Positions 17,616 to 28,000 of a stretch of DNA of 64,000 nt are shown here, one piece after another. A model generated the notes under the pieces. That model was not told the DNA's origin. It ran no database searches and saw nothing but the letters and a program-made list of their open reading frames with translations. The translations under genes and the position numbers were made by a program. The number at the start of each line of letters is the position of its first letter. The stretch's first letter is position 1. The stretch comes from Fervidicella metallireducens AeB (GTDB taxonomy: Bacteria > Bacillota > Clostridia > Clostridiales > Caloramatoraceae): positions 1 through 64,000 of the forward strand of contig NZ_AZQP01000003.1 in NCBI RefSeq assembly GCF_000601455.1. Direction: 5' to 3'.

Positions 17616-17655
17616 GACAGATATGCATGAAACTTTTATCCCCTGCATATCTGTC
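17616..17655 (-). other. Perfect 12-bp hairpin between hutU and ftcD
   Basis: GACAGATATGCA and TGCATATCTGTC are perfectly complementary across a 16-base loop. No T run follows on the minus strand, so it is more likely an RNA-processing or stability element than a terminator. Confidence 0.6.
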
Positions 17656-17686
17656 TTTTAAGATAACGGAGGTTCTTCTAATATAG

Positions 17687-19717
17687 TTATTTTCCTTCAA
17701 AAAGCTTTTCTACTAATCCCTTTACCAGATTATCATCAGCAATATATGGAATTGTAATATGATCAGTTCCCTTATTCAATTCATTGTATTCCATACTTGT
17801 TGTCATAGCATTAACATTTCTAGCCCAGTTTCTTCTAGCAACGCCACCCATAACATCCCAAAGCATTGCCTGTTTTATTATCTCATCTACCCTGTGGCTT
17901 CCGTCAAGTACAAGGCCAAATCCACCGTTGATAGATTTACCTATTCCAACTCCGCCACCGTTATGAAGTGCAATAAGGCTCATACCCCTTGCTGCATTTC
18001 CAGCAAAACATTGAGTTGCCATGTCAGCCATAACATTACTTCCGTCTTTTATGTTAGAAGTTTCTCTGAATGGTGAATCTGTACCGCTTACGTCATGATG
18101 GTCACGACCAAGCATAATTGGGCCAACCTCTCCACGTCTTACCATTTCATTGAATTTAAGTGCTATCTTCATTCTACCATAAGCATCCTGATATAATATT
18201 CTAGCCTGTGTTCCAACTACTAATGCGTTTTTCTCTGCATCTCTTATCCAAACATAGTTATCTCTGTCCTGTGCCCTTCTTGTTGGATCTATACATTCCA
18301 TAGCAGCATGATCAGTTTTTATTAAATCCTCATGTTTTCCACTTAAACATACCCATCTAAATGGTCCATAGCCATAATCAAATAACTCTGGTCCCATAAT
18401 ATCTTCAACATATGATGGGAAAATAAATCCATCCTTTTCGTCAACTCCATTTTTGGAAATTTCCTTAACTCCTGCGTCATAAACCGCCTTCATAAATGAG
18501 TTACCATAATCAAAGAAATATGTTCCTCTATCAACTAATGTTTTAATTAATTCAAAATGCCTTCTTAGTGTTTTATCTACTAATTTAACAAAGGTTTCCT
18601 TGTCCTCTTTTAACAGTCTTGTTCTCTCTTCAAATGTTATTCCCTGTGGACAATAACCACCTTCATATGCAGCATGGCATGATGTCTGATCTGATAGTAG
18701 TTCAATTTTTATGTTGTTTTCTACTGCATACTCTAATAAATCAACTATATTTCCATAATATGCAATGGACATTGGCTCCCTTTTGTCGATATATTCCTGA
18801 GCTATTTCAAATGCTTCCTTTGCGCTGTCTGTAATCTTTGTTACCCAACCCTGTTTATGTCTTGTTTCTATTCTTGAATAATCAACTTCTGCAATAATTC
18901 CAACACCATTTGCAATTTCAATAGCCTTAGGCTGAGCACCACTCATTCCTCCAAGACCTGAGGTTACAAATAGTCTACCTCTTAAATCCTCATCTGGTCC
19001 TATTCCAAGTTTCATTCTTCCTGCATTTAAAATTGTGTTGAAGGTACCATGAACTATACCTTGAGGTCCAATATACATCCAACCACCGGCAGTCATTTGA
19101 CCATAGTTTGCAACACCCATCTGAGCTGCAACATGAAAATCCTTGGAATTATCAAACATACCAACCATTAAACCATTTGTAATAATTACCCTTGGGGCAC
19201 TTGGATGAGATTTAAATAATCCAAGTGGATGTCCTGATTCTATAACCAGAGTTTGATCCTGTGTTAATTCCTCAAGGTATTTTTTTATAAGTCTGTATTG
19301 CATCCAGTTCTGACAAACCTGACCTGTTTCACCATAGGTTACAAGTTCATATGGATAAAGTGCAATTTCAAAATCAAGGTTATTATCAATCATTACTTGA
19401 AATGCTTTTCCTTCTATGCATTTCCCTTTATATTCGTCTATTGGTTTAGCCTTTATATTCCCCTCTGGTCTAAATCTATACCCATATATTCTGCCTTTAG
19501 TTTTAAGCTCCTCTAAAAACTCTGGAGCTAAGATTTCATGATATTTTTCCGGAATGTATCTTAATGCATTTTTAAGTGCTACCTCTGTTTGTTGAGGTGT
19601 TAAATTAAACCCTCTATCTGGTGCTCTTCTTATTCCCTCAACAAATTCAGGCATCTTTGGCAGTTCATCATCAAGTTTAATAGTCATTGCCTTTGAAATG
19701 TCAATGTTATTTAGCAT
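17687..19717 (-). CDS. hutU: Urocanate hydratase
   Basis: 676 residues, the long form of urocanase found in many clostridia (the classical enzyme has about 550). NAD-binding and catalytic landmarks: VTSGLGGMSGAQPKA (about 250), EVDYSRIETRHKQGW, LSDQTSCHAAYEGGY (about 343) and GMSLIALHNGGGVGIGKS near 595. It converts urocanate to 4-imidazolone-5-propionate using tightly bound NAD+ as electrophile. Cytosolic. It lies 41 bases after fhs in the same direction. No frameshift is seen. The histidine ammonia-lyase needed upstream in the pathway is not in this window. Confidence 0.93.
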   Translation of the reverse strand: MLNNIDISKAMTIKLDDELPKMPEFVEGIRRAPDRGFNLTPQQTEVALKNALRYIPEKYHEILAPEFLEELKTKGRIYGYRFRPEGNIKAKPIDEYKGKCIEGKAFQVMIDNNLDFEIALYPYELVTYGETGQVCQNWMQYRLIKKYLEELTQDQTLVIESGHPLGLFKSHPSAPRVIITNGLMVGMFDNSKDFHVAAQMGVANYGQMTAGGWMYIGPQGIVHGTFNTILNAGRMKLGIGPDEDLRGRLFVTSGLGGMSGAQPKAIEIANGVGIIAEVDYSRIETRHKQGWVTKITDSAKEAFEIAQEYIDKREPMSIAYYGNIVDLLEYAVENNIKIELLSDQTSCHAAYEGGYCPQGITFEERTRLLKEDKETFVKLVDKTLRRHFELIKTLVDRGTYFFDYGNSFMKAVYDAGVKEISKNGVDEKDGFIFPSYVEDIMGPELFDYGYGPFRWVCLSGKHEDLIKTDHAAMECIDPTRRAQDRDNYVWIRDAEKNALVVGTQARILYQDAYGRMKIALKFNEMVRRGEVGPIMLGRDHHDVSGTDSPFRETSNIKDGSNVMADMATQCFAGNAARGMSLIALHNGGGVGIGKSINGGFGLVLDGSHRVDEIIKQAMLWDVMGGVARRNWARNVNAMTTSMEYNELNKGTDHITIPYIADDNLVKGLVEKLFEGK

Positions 19718-19757
19718 ATTAATCCCCCTTTTTGAAAAATTACTATATATAGCTGGT

Positions 19758-21440
19758 TTAGAATAATCCTGTTATCTTTCCATTTTCATCTATATCTATA
19801 TTGTTTGCTGCTGGAACCTTTGGAAGTCCTGGCATTGTCATTATATCGCCAGTTAAACATACAATAAATCCTGCACCTGCTGATACCCTGACTTCTTTAA
19901 CTGTAATATCAAATCCACTTGGTGCACCAAGAAGTTCTGGATTATCTGATAATGAATATTGAGTCTTAGCCATACATATTGGAAGCTTGTCAAGTCCTAA
20001 CTCTTCAAGTTTTTTAATTTCCTTTTGTGCCTTTGGACTAAACACTGCTCCATTACCACCATAAATTTCTCTCACTATTGTATTAACCTTCTCTGGTATA
20101 GAAGCTTCCATATCATATAATGGTTTGTAACTTGACTCTTCTCTTTCAATAAGGTTAACAAGTGTGTGAGCCATATCCACACCACCTTCTCCTCCTCTGC
20201 CCCAACATTCGTTAAGGGCAACGTCAACACCATATTCCTTACATTTTTTAATCAATAGTTCAATTTCTGCTTCTGTGTCACTGACAAATTTATTAACAGC
20301 CACCATTACCGGTAAACCAAACTTTCTTATGTTTTCAACCTGCTTAGCAAGGTTTGCAAATCCCTTATCAAGAGCCTGTAAATTCTCTGAAGCAAGGTCT
20401 GTTTTCTTTACACCTCCATGCATCTTAAGGGCTCTTATTGTTGCAACTACAACAACAGCTGCAGGTTTTAAACCTCCATATCTGCATTTGATATTTAAGA
20501 ATTTTTCTGCCCCAAGATCTGCTCCAAAACCTGCCTCAGTTATTAAATACTCTCCAAGCTTTAATCCAAGTCTAGTTGCAAGTATTGAGTTACATCCATG
20601 GGCTATGTTTGCAAATGGTCCGCCATGAACAAGGGCTGGTGTATTTTCCAATGTCTGAACAAGGTTTGGTTTTATTGCATCCTTCATTAACATCGTCATT
20701 GCACCATGAACACCAAGATCCTTTGCTGTTACTGGCTTACCTTCATATGTATAGGCAACAACCATCCTTCCAAATCTTTCCTTCATATCCATTAAGCTTG
20801 TTGACAAGCAAAGAACAGCCATAACCTCTGATGCAACTGTTATCATAAATCCATCCTGTCTAACAAATCCATTTGCCTTGCCCCCAAGACCTACAACAAC
20901 ATCCCTTAGAGCTCTGTCATTCATATCCAGAACCCTTTTCCAAACTATTTGTCTTGCATCTATATTCAGCTGGTTCCCATGGTTGATATGATTATCTATT
21001 GCAGCTGATAAAAGATTATTAGCAGTTGTAATTGCATGCATATCCCCTGTGAAATGTAAATTTATATCTTCCATAGGAACAACCTGGGCATATCCACCAC
21101 CTGCTGCTCCCCCCTTAACTCCAAAAACCGGTCCTAATGAGGGTTCTCTTAAAGCTATAACAGCCTTTTTACCTATTTTATTAAGTGCCTGGCCAAGACC
21201 AACAGTTGTTGTTGATTTCCCTTCTCCTGCTGGTGTTGGGCTGATTGCAGTAACTAAAACTAATTTCCCATCCTCTTTCTCCTTTAATCTGTTTAAAATG
21301 TCCAAGGAAATTTTAGCTTTGTATTTCCCATACATTTCTAGTTCTTCATCTTCAATTCCCCATTCCATTGCTAAATCAGCTATTGGTTTCATCTTAGCCT
21401 GTTGTGCTATTTCAATATCACTTGGTACCTTAACTTCCAT
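19758..21440 (-). CDS. fhs: Formate-tetrahydrofolate ligase
   Basis: 560 residues, full family length. P-loop-like [18 protein letters not shown] at about 70-87, [27 protein letters not shown] near 110-136 (key parts [19 protein letters not shown]), and the C-terminal [20 protein letters not shown]. It interconverts formate + ATP + THF with 10-formyl-THF. As first gene of the hut cluster it probably runs toward formate and ATP, recovering energy from the one-carbon unit of histidine (inference from context), although it can also serve the acetyl-CoA pathway or purine synthesis. Confidence 0.96.
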   Translation of the reverse strand: MEVKVPSDIEIAQQAKMKPIADLAMEWGIEDEELEMYGKYKAKISLDILNRLKEKEDGKLVLVTAISPTPAGEGKSTTTVGLGQALNKIGKKAVIALREPSLGPVFGVKGGAAGGGYAQVVPMEDINLHFTGDMHAITTANNLLSAAIDNHINHGNQLNIDARQIVWKRVLDMNDRALRDVVVGLGGKANGFVRQDGFMITVASEVMAVLCLSTSLMDMKERFGRMVVAYTYEGKPVTAKDLGVHGAMTMLMKDAIKPNLVQTLENTPALVHGGPFANIAHGCNSILATRLGLKLGEYLITEAGFGADLGAEKFLNIKCRYGGLKPAAVVVVATIRALKMHGGVKKTDLASENLQALDKGFANLAKQVENIRKFGLPVMVAVNKFVSDTEAEIELLIKKCKEYGVDVALNECWGRGGEGGVDMAHTLVNLIEREESSYKPLYDMEASIPEKVNTIVREIYGGNGAVFSPKAQKEIKKLEELGLDKLPICMAKTQYSLSDNPELLGAPSGFDITVKEVRVSAGAGFIVCLTGDIMTMPGLPKVPAANNIDIDENGKITGLF

Positions 21441-21503
21441 TGCCTACACCCCTTATCCGATTTATCTTTCTATTACCATTATAATAATACACCGTCGCTA
21501 AAA

Positions 21504-21543
21504 CGTCTATTTTTTATAATTTTAAGAATTTTAAAAATAGACG
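21504..21543. promoter_or_regulatory. 11-bp inverted repeat upstream of fhs
   Basis: CGTCTATTTTT and AAAAATAGACG are perfect inverted arms 18 bases apart. On the minus strand a TATAAT at about 21480-21485 lies downstream of it, so it could be an operator near the fhs promoter. A weak terminator for the gene ending at 21623 is an alternative because TTTTAG follows. Confidence 0.45.
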
Positions 21544-21622
21544 ATAAATTAAATAAGTAATACAACTCTCATTTTTCAATAAAATATAAACTTTACAAAA
21601 ATCCTGACCTTTTTTGAGTTTA

Positions 21623-22684
21623 TTATTTTTCTATGAAGTATAAAAGATTTATACATCTTGAGTAGACACGCTCTTGAAAAAATTCAACCACCTTAATTGT
21701 TTTCTTGGTCTCTATGTTTTTAATATATATCTCCTGCATTTTAGTATCCCTTTTGTAGTCAGCATATAAAATATGCTTCCCATCCTTTGTAAAAGAGGGT
21801 ATATAGCCATAGCCTACATTTTCTGTTTTATCATTTTCAAGATTAGATAGTTTTATAATTGTATTACCCTTATCTCCTAATGTAACATAAAGTATTTTTT
21901 TACTATCAGGAGACCAGCTTATGCTGCCTCCATAAACTCCATCTTCAACATTGATTTCCTTTATTTCAGAGTTGGATAAATTGATGATATATAGATTATA
22001 ATTGCCCCTTCTGTCACTTAAAAAGGTTATAAATTTTCCATTTGGGGCTGCCACTGCATTTATATCATTTGAACTAGAGTTTATAAGTCTTGTTTCTATC
22101 TTATCATTAAAAGAATATGAGTGAATTTGAAATACGGTTTCAAGCTCTCCCGGTAGTCTCTTTGAATATAAAATTGTGTCCTCATTTAAAAAACTTATAT
22201 GTTTTATTTCCCCTGACAATCCATCAATTCTTTCTATATTATTTGTTTGCAAGTCTAACAAAAAAACATACTTACTGTTTGAACCCTTTTTATGTGCTAA
22301 AAATACAGCTTTATTCCTTTCAGGCGAAAACTCTGGCTGAGAATCCAAGATGTAGTTTTCAGCTAACAAAATGTTTTCTTTTTTATTTACATCTAATAAG
22401 TAAATCCCTTCAGAAGTATCATTTTCTGTAAAAAATATTATTTTATCCATCTTTCCCCTTGCAAATTCATATCTTTTATCAAAAAGCATCCTCCTGTTTT
22501 TTCTGTCCACATCAATTTTATTAATTTCTCCTGAAGCATTGGCAATTCCATATATCACTTCACCTTCAATACTGGAAAATTCTTCAGAACCAGCCTCCAT
22601 ATCCTTGGATGTTTTCATCTGTATGTACATAGGTATAATCAAAAGAAGGGCTATGAGAAATATTAATATTCTACTTTTTTTCAT
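21623..22684 (-). CDS. Membrane-anchored TolB-like beta-propeller protein
   Basis: 353 residues. An N-terminal hydrophobic segment (residues 5-20) acts as an uncleaved anchor or signal peptide. The rest is made of repeated WD40-like/TolB beta-propeller blades of the PD40 type: SQPEFSPERNKAVFLA, VAAPNGKFITFLSDRRGNYNLYI, SISWSPDSKKILYVT and IPSFTKDGKHILYADY. It lacks a catalytic domain, so a binding or scaffold role outside the membrane is likely. ATG at 22684; its AGGAGG ribosome-binding site is buried in a hairpin (22691-22723). It follows a polysaccharide deacetylase gene by 57 bases. Confidence 0.7.
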   Translation of the reverse strand: MKKSRILIFLIALLLIIPMYIQMKTSKDMEAGSEEFSSIEGEVIYGIANASGEINKIDVDRKNRRMLFDKRYEFARGKMDKIIFFTENDTSEGIYLLDVNKKENILLAENYILDSQPEFSPERNKAVFLAHKKGSNSKYVFLLDLQTNNIERIDGLSGEIKHISFLNEDTILYSKRLPGELETVFQIHSYSFNDKIETRLINSSSNDINAVAAPNGKFITFLSDRRGNYNLYIINLSNSEIKEINVEDGVYGGSISWSPDSKKILYVTLGDKGNTIIKLSNLENDKTENVGYGYIPSFTKDGKHILYADYKRDTKMQEIYIKNIETKKTIKVVEFFQERVYSRCINLLYFIEK

Positions 22685-22690
22685 AAAAAC

Positions 22691-22723
22691 AACCTCCTAC
22701 AAGGATTATTTCCTGAGGAGGTT
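22691..22723 (-). promoter_or_regulatory. Hairpin that buries a ribosome-binding site
   Basis: On the minus strand AACCTCCT pairs with AGGAGGTT, extended inward by CAGGA/TCCTTG, and GTTTTT follows before the ATG at 22684. The 3' arm is the ribosome-binding site of the propeller gene. The structure has the form of an intrinsic terminator for the deacetylase gene and would also block initiation of the next gene. Confidence 0.65.
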
Positions 22724-22741
22724 AAATTTAAACTGTTATAT

Positions 22742-23644
22742 TTAATTTTTAAATTTTAAGGCTGGTGAAGTCTCTGTCAACACCCTGAATTCATATCCCA
22801 TAGCTTTTAATTGTTTTATTATTTCTGGTACTGCCTCAGCAGTTGTAGTTCTGACTTCGCTATCGTGAAACAGTATGACAGCCCTCTTTTTATTTTTTAC
22901 TCCCTGCACAACGTCTCTGACTATTGCAGCTGCTGGCTTAACTCCGCTGACACAATCACCGGCACTTACATTCCAGTCATAATATTCATAGCCATCATTT
23001 ATCATTTCATCACATAATTCCTTCATATATGTCTTTTTATTTGAATATCTTCTACTTACAAGATTGTTGGAACCACCTGGAAACCTCATGATTCTAGGCT
23101 CAAATCCTATAACACTGTTTAGTAGCTTCCCAAGCCTTTCTGTATCTTCCTTGTAAGCATCAATAGATTTATAAATTTTAGAATATCTATGACTGTAACT
23201 ATGATTTCCTATGGCATGTCCTTCATCTACTATTCTTCTATATAGACTTTTACCATATTCAGTATCATTTCCTATAACGAAAAAAGTAGCTTTCACATTA
23301 AATTCCTTTAAAGTATCAAGTATTCTCTCTGTATTATGGCTTGGACCATCATCAAAGGTTAAATATACTACTTTTTTATTTAAATCCACTTTCTCCTTTG
23401 GCTTGTCCAGATGATGGCTAGCATTGTCCTCCTTTATTTTTTCTTCCTTTTCCTTCTCAACAGTATCCTCAACATGTATTGGTTGCTTATCCACCTTAAC
23501 TTCTGTGTTTTGTACTGGTTTATTGGGAACTGCAAAGGTATTGCCGCTTGGCATCAGTTTTTTGATTTCTAAAAATAGTACTGCACAAATTGTTAAAGAA
23601 ATAATACTGCAAATAATTGTTAAAACCTTAATCCTGTTGTTCAT
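22742..23644 (-). CDS. Polysaccharide deacetylase (NodB domain), membrane-anchored
   Basis: 300 residues. One N-terminal transmembrane segment (about 7-26), a Lys/Glu-rich linker (about 40-88) and a carbohydrate esterase 4 domain: VVYLTFDDGPSHN (about 92-104; catalytic base Asp and metal-binding Asp), NHSYSHRY (metal-binding His pair, about 147), RFPGGSNN and DWNVSAGD near 220, and ILFHDSEVR near 265. It should remove acetyl groups from peptidoglycan or a related cell-surface glycan outside the membrane. The nearest functional type (PdaA/PgdA) cannot be chosen from the sequence alone. Confidence 0.9.
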   Translation of the reverse strand: MNNRIKVLTIICSIISLTICAVLFLEIKKLMPSGNTFAVPNKPVQNTEVKVDKQPIHVEDTVEKEKEEKIKEDNASHHLDKPKEKVDLNKKVVYLTFDDGPSHNTERILDTLKEFNVKATFFVIGNDTEYGKSLYRRIVDEGHAIGNHSYSHRYSKIYKSIDAYKEDTERLGKLLNSVIGFEPRIMRFPGGSNNLVSRRYSNKKTYMKELCDEMINDGYEYYDWNVSAGDCVSGVKPAAAIVRDVVQGVKNKKRAVILFHDSEVRTTTAEAVPEIIKQLKAMGYEFRVLTETSPALKFKN

Positions 23645-23735
23645 CTTAGCACCCTCTATTCTAAAATTGCATTTTTATTATAACATATCTAAGGCTCTTT
23701 AGGTTACAGAAGAGTTAAAATTCTTTACTCTTTCT

Positions 23736-24872
23736 TTATACATGTAAAGTATTATTTTTACTAAAATTCCACCCTTTTTCTTTAATTAAATTGTTTAATA
23801 TGCTAACACCTTCCTTTATACTGATATCCGGATTTAAGGATAAAATAAGTCCTAGTAAACTGGAATATGATAGCTTTTGTGGTTTGAATTTCTCTTTATT
23901 ACTGCTTTTAAAATTGTGGTTATTACTTATTAAATCTATCCAATTATTATTGGTGTAAAATGAAAGATTAAAATTAAAACTATCTATTTCATCTATATGA
24001 AAGTTTAATATTTCTATTCCCTTTGCATCCTTGGATTTGCTTAAAATGATTTTATTTATTTCCCTATATATGTTTTCTAGCCCTATTTCTCTTTTCACAT
24101 CTTCTATATTCTTGTATCCCTTATTTAGCATATCTTTTGCAAACCCGTCACAATAGCTTTTTATTTTCTTAAGTTTAAATCTATTCATATCTACTATCAG
24201 CATATTTTCAAAATTCAATTTATCAAGTACCACAGAACTGTGGCTTGTTAACTCCTTTAGATTACTGATAAAGTTAAGATAATCGATTCCTCTGAAATCC
24301 CCTTCACCATCATACATTAAAACCTTATTTACATTACTTTTTTGATTTAATTCATAAAGTATTTCAATATAATTCATATAACACATATCTAAAAACAACA
24401 AATCTAAACTCTTTTTTGTCTCTGACAATGCTAAGCCAATAGAACTGCACATGTCATCAATTGACATTAAATAGGGATTATCCAAAGTAAAGTCTGTAAT
24501 GCCACCAAGAATTGAGAAACCATGGGAAGCTATTACAAGAATGTTTTTCCTAGAATTCGATAATTCAAGTCCCCATGATATAAAATTATTAAGCTCTTTG
24601 GGATTAGCCATATTAACTGTCCCTAAATCATACTCCCTTATCTTACCATTATAAATATGATATCTTTTAACTCCATTCCAGTTATCATATTTAGTATCGA
24701 AGAATTCATATGGTCTGATGATTTTTATGAATTCTCTCTTTTCCCTACCCAGTTCAATAAAAATTTCAACATCACTACTCAAACTATTCTTTATTCTATT
24801 AAAGGAATTATATATTTCCGGTTCTATTTCGTTATTACCATCTAAATAAAAAAGAACACTGATACTTTTCAT
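23736..24872 (-). CDS. Clostripain-like cysteine peptidase (family C11), no signal peptide
   Basis: 378 residues. Caspase-fold core with the catalytic dyad in the expected places: His in VIASHGFSILGG (about 145-156) and Cys in LDLLFLDMCYMNYIEI (about 186-201). ISVLFYLDGNNEIEPEIY at the start matches the first strand of C11 peptidases. Unlike secreted clostripain there is no signal peptide and no obvious pro-region, so it may act inside the cell or in a spore compartment. It is divergent from the giant repeat protein beginning at 25001, with 128 bases between starts. Substrate unknown; C11 enzymes prefer Arg/Lys at P1. Confidence 0.75.
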   Translation of the reverse strand: MKSISVLFYLDGNNEIEPEIYNSFNRIKNSLSSDVEIFIELGREKREFIKIIRPYEFFDTKYDNWNGVKRYHIYNGKIREYDLGTVNMANPKELNNFISWGLELSNSRKNILVIASHGFSILGGITDFTLDNPYLMSIDDMCSSIGLALSETKKSLDLLFLDMCYMNYIEILYELNQKSNVNKVLMYDGEGDFRGIDYLNFISNLKELTSHSSVVLDKLNFENMLIVDMNRFKLKKIKSYCDGFAKDMLNKGYKNIEDVKREIGLENIYREINKIILSKSKDAKGIEILNFHIDEIDSFNFNLSFYTNNNWIDLISNNHNFKSSNKEKFKPQKLSYSSLLGLILSLNPDISIKEGVSILNNLIKEKGWNFSKNNTLHV

Positions 24873-25000
24873 TTTCTATCCTCAAAACTTAATATATAAT
24901 CTATTATATGAAATTATTTGTAAAAATTTCGTGTGACTTACATCAAAATTAAATTAATTGAATAATATAATATGTATCAATATTTTTTTAGGAGGAAAGT
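24873..25000. promoter_or_regulatory. Divergent promoter region of C11 peptidase and giant repeat protein
   Basis: 128 AT-rich bases shared by two divergent genes. AGGAGGAAAGT (24990-25000) is a strong ribosome-binding site for the plus-strand gene, and TATAAT lies at 24965-24970, but no well-spaced -35 box is obvious, so an alternative sigma factor is possible. No clear operator palindrome is seen. Confidence 0.45.
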
Positions 25001-28000
25001 ATGGCACTGTCTCCATCCCAATTTGTTGTAAATATGTTGCCGCAACCTTTAAAAATTGTTGTTGGAAAAACTTCTACTTTAAACCTCACCTTTTCAAACA
25101 CAAGCCTCATAGATAGAGGATATAACCTATACTTTGAACTTACTATACCAGATGGCTTTTCATTTCAATCAAGCAGCGTATCTCCTACAGAAGTTATATC
25201 TAATCTAGATGGTACTATCACTGTAAAGTGGGTTAATGTTAAAGACCTTGCTCCTAATGAACTAAATTACAAAGTATCTGTTGAAATAAAATCAGATGAA
25301 TCCTATAGAAGCACATCACTTCCTGTTCCTTTTGATATACCAGTACCAAATCTAAACCTAACTGCAAAGGTTGATACACTTCCTAGAGGAAACGATGATC
25401 CCGGTAATGTAGAGATTATAAAAAGCATTACAAATAATATAATTCCATTAAGATATAACCTGATTAAAAAAGGTCCTGGAAAAATGCCAAAGGGTGCAGG
25501 ACTTATTCCAACTCCAAATCCACTTTGGCCATTCACCTACACCTTAATACTTGATAACAACACTCGTGAATCATCTAACATAACATTGATTGATAATCTA
25601 CCAAATGGAATTAGATATTTAAACAACATTACTGCAACAGGGCCTAATGCATCAAGCTTTTTAGCACCAACAGTTACAACCCCAACACCTTCTCCAAACT
25701 GTAAAAACTATACGATAATAAATTGGGGAAACAAGATACTTTCAGCAAATAGTACGAACATAATAAACTTTGATACGGCAATATGGGACAAATATACTAC
25801 AGGCTGCACCGAAAATTCTGGACAAAAAATACCACATGATACTCAATTAATTAACACAGCTATACTTGATGGTCTATCTGGTCCTGTAACTGCAACTTTA
25901 ACTACTATTGCAAAGGATATAACAATAGATAAATCTATATTAGGTTCCTCAATCACAGATGTAGGTCTTATTACAAATTACAAACTTGATTATAAGGTAA
26001 ACCAATATGACAATGTAAATAACATTATAATTGTAGATATAATCCCTGACGGAATGGAATATGTTTCAGGTTCTGCCACTCCTTCTCCTTCAACAATTAC
26101 AGTTAATCCTAATGGAACAACAACCCTGACATGGACTTTAGGTACCCTATCAACTGGTACAACAGGGACAGTTACATTCCAAGCATTAACAAAAGCTACC
26201 TATATTAACGGCAATCCTGTTGCATCAAATGATAGCTTAACCAATCAATCAAATGTAAATGGCATAAACTCAAACACACTTTGGCAGACACCTGACAGTT
26301 CTTCTGTAACTTCATCTATAAAAAAGCCTTTTATTGATAAACAAATTATTGGATATTATTACAAGGATGGCACTGCAAAACCTTATTCCGTTGCATCACC
26401 TGGTGACTTGGTAGAATTTTTTATAGAATACAACGCATCAGATTTAAATGCAACACAACTAAACATCGAAATAGACGATTATGCCCCATATAACATGGGA
26501 CCTTTACCACCATCACCTGTTATTTATGGTGGTAATGTATCAGGTCCATTTTCACCCTATACTGTTTCTCCCAATGGATTTAGGTGGTCTTTAGGTAATT
26601 TATCTGGCGGCTCAATTTGGACTGCAACATTTAAAATACCTGTTTTAAATATACCTCTTAATGCTATAAAAAATAATCTTGCTAAGCTTGCAGGAAGAAA
26701 CAGTCTAAACCTATCCTATAGTGACAGAGACCAAGTTATAGTTAATTTTGGTACACCAAATATTGAATTTGATAAATCTGTTACAGGTCCTGATGTAAAT
26801 GCAATTAAGGCGGGAGAAATCTACACCTATACCATCACTATAAAAAACACTCAAACAATTGATAACCTAACAACCGATGCCTTTATGATGACTTTAACAG
26901 ATGTTATTCCAACAGGTCTTTTATATAATGGCAACTTTTCTGTTACAGGCACAGGAATTTACGACACTCCAACCTTTGTTGGGCAAAATGTTTCAATGCT
27001 AATAAGAAAGCTTGCACCTGGAGATAGCCTGACATTTAGCTATGATGTTTTGGTTACAAACTCAGTTGTAAGCGGACAGCTTTATATAAACAAAGCTATC
27101 TTAACAAGACCTTATTCACAAATGGATATGTCCTATCAATATCCTGGAGACCCATTTGAAGATTCTACAGTATTAAAAACTGAAAGGCTAAAAATAATAA
27201 AAACAATTAATCCTGTATTTGTAAAGGTTGGAGATATCGCAACCTATATACTTGAAGTTACTGTTCCTAAAGGAACTATAGCATATAATGTTAAGGTTAC
27301 AGACACATTTAAAATACCTGAACAGGTTTATGCAGGAAATGCAACCCTTAATGGAATCCCAATTGTACCAACAGTTACACCACCAAATGTAGTTTTCCCG
27401 ACTATTCCTATTGTAGATGCAACAGTCAGTGAAGTTAAACTCCTCTACTCATTTGATATTAGGGTTGTTTCTGCTGCACATGTATCACCATTTAGTGAAA
27501 ACCAACCAGATACTGCAAAGGTTGAATGGCAGATTGACACCTTAGGAACCCCTGCAATTCCTGAGACAACAACTAAAAACCTAATAGTTAAAACTCCTAA
27601 TATCATTGCGACAAAAGAACAAAGAAACTACACCCTAAATGGAACATTTAGAACTGTTGATTTAAGTTTCAATGTGGGAAATATAATTGAATATAGAATT
27701 ACTGTAACAAATAACGGACTTGAAACAGCCTATAACACAGTTGTTACAGACGTATTAAATCCACTTTTAAACTTTGTTCCTTTAAGCTTCAATGCAACAT
27801 TAGGAACTCCCGTATATTCAGCAGGTACAATAACTTGGACTATTCCTGAGCTTCCACTTGGTCAATCAGCTACACTAACCTTCAGAGTTGAGACTTTACC
27901 AGGCTTTGCAGCAAACTCATCTACTTCAAATAAAGCAACATTTGTTTATAACACCAACAACAATGGCTATGGAGTAGAATACAGCGGCAACTCCAATACA

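Noticed and set aside
20275-21501. Plus-strand ORFs of 80-150 codons opposite fhs and other strongly coding genes
   Set aside because: They arise from codon bias of the conserved minus-strand genes and show no recognisable protein features.
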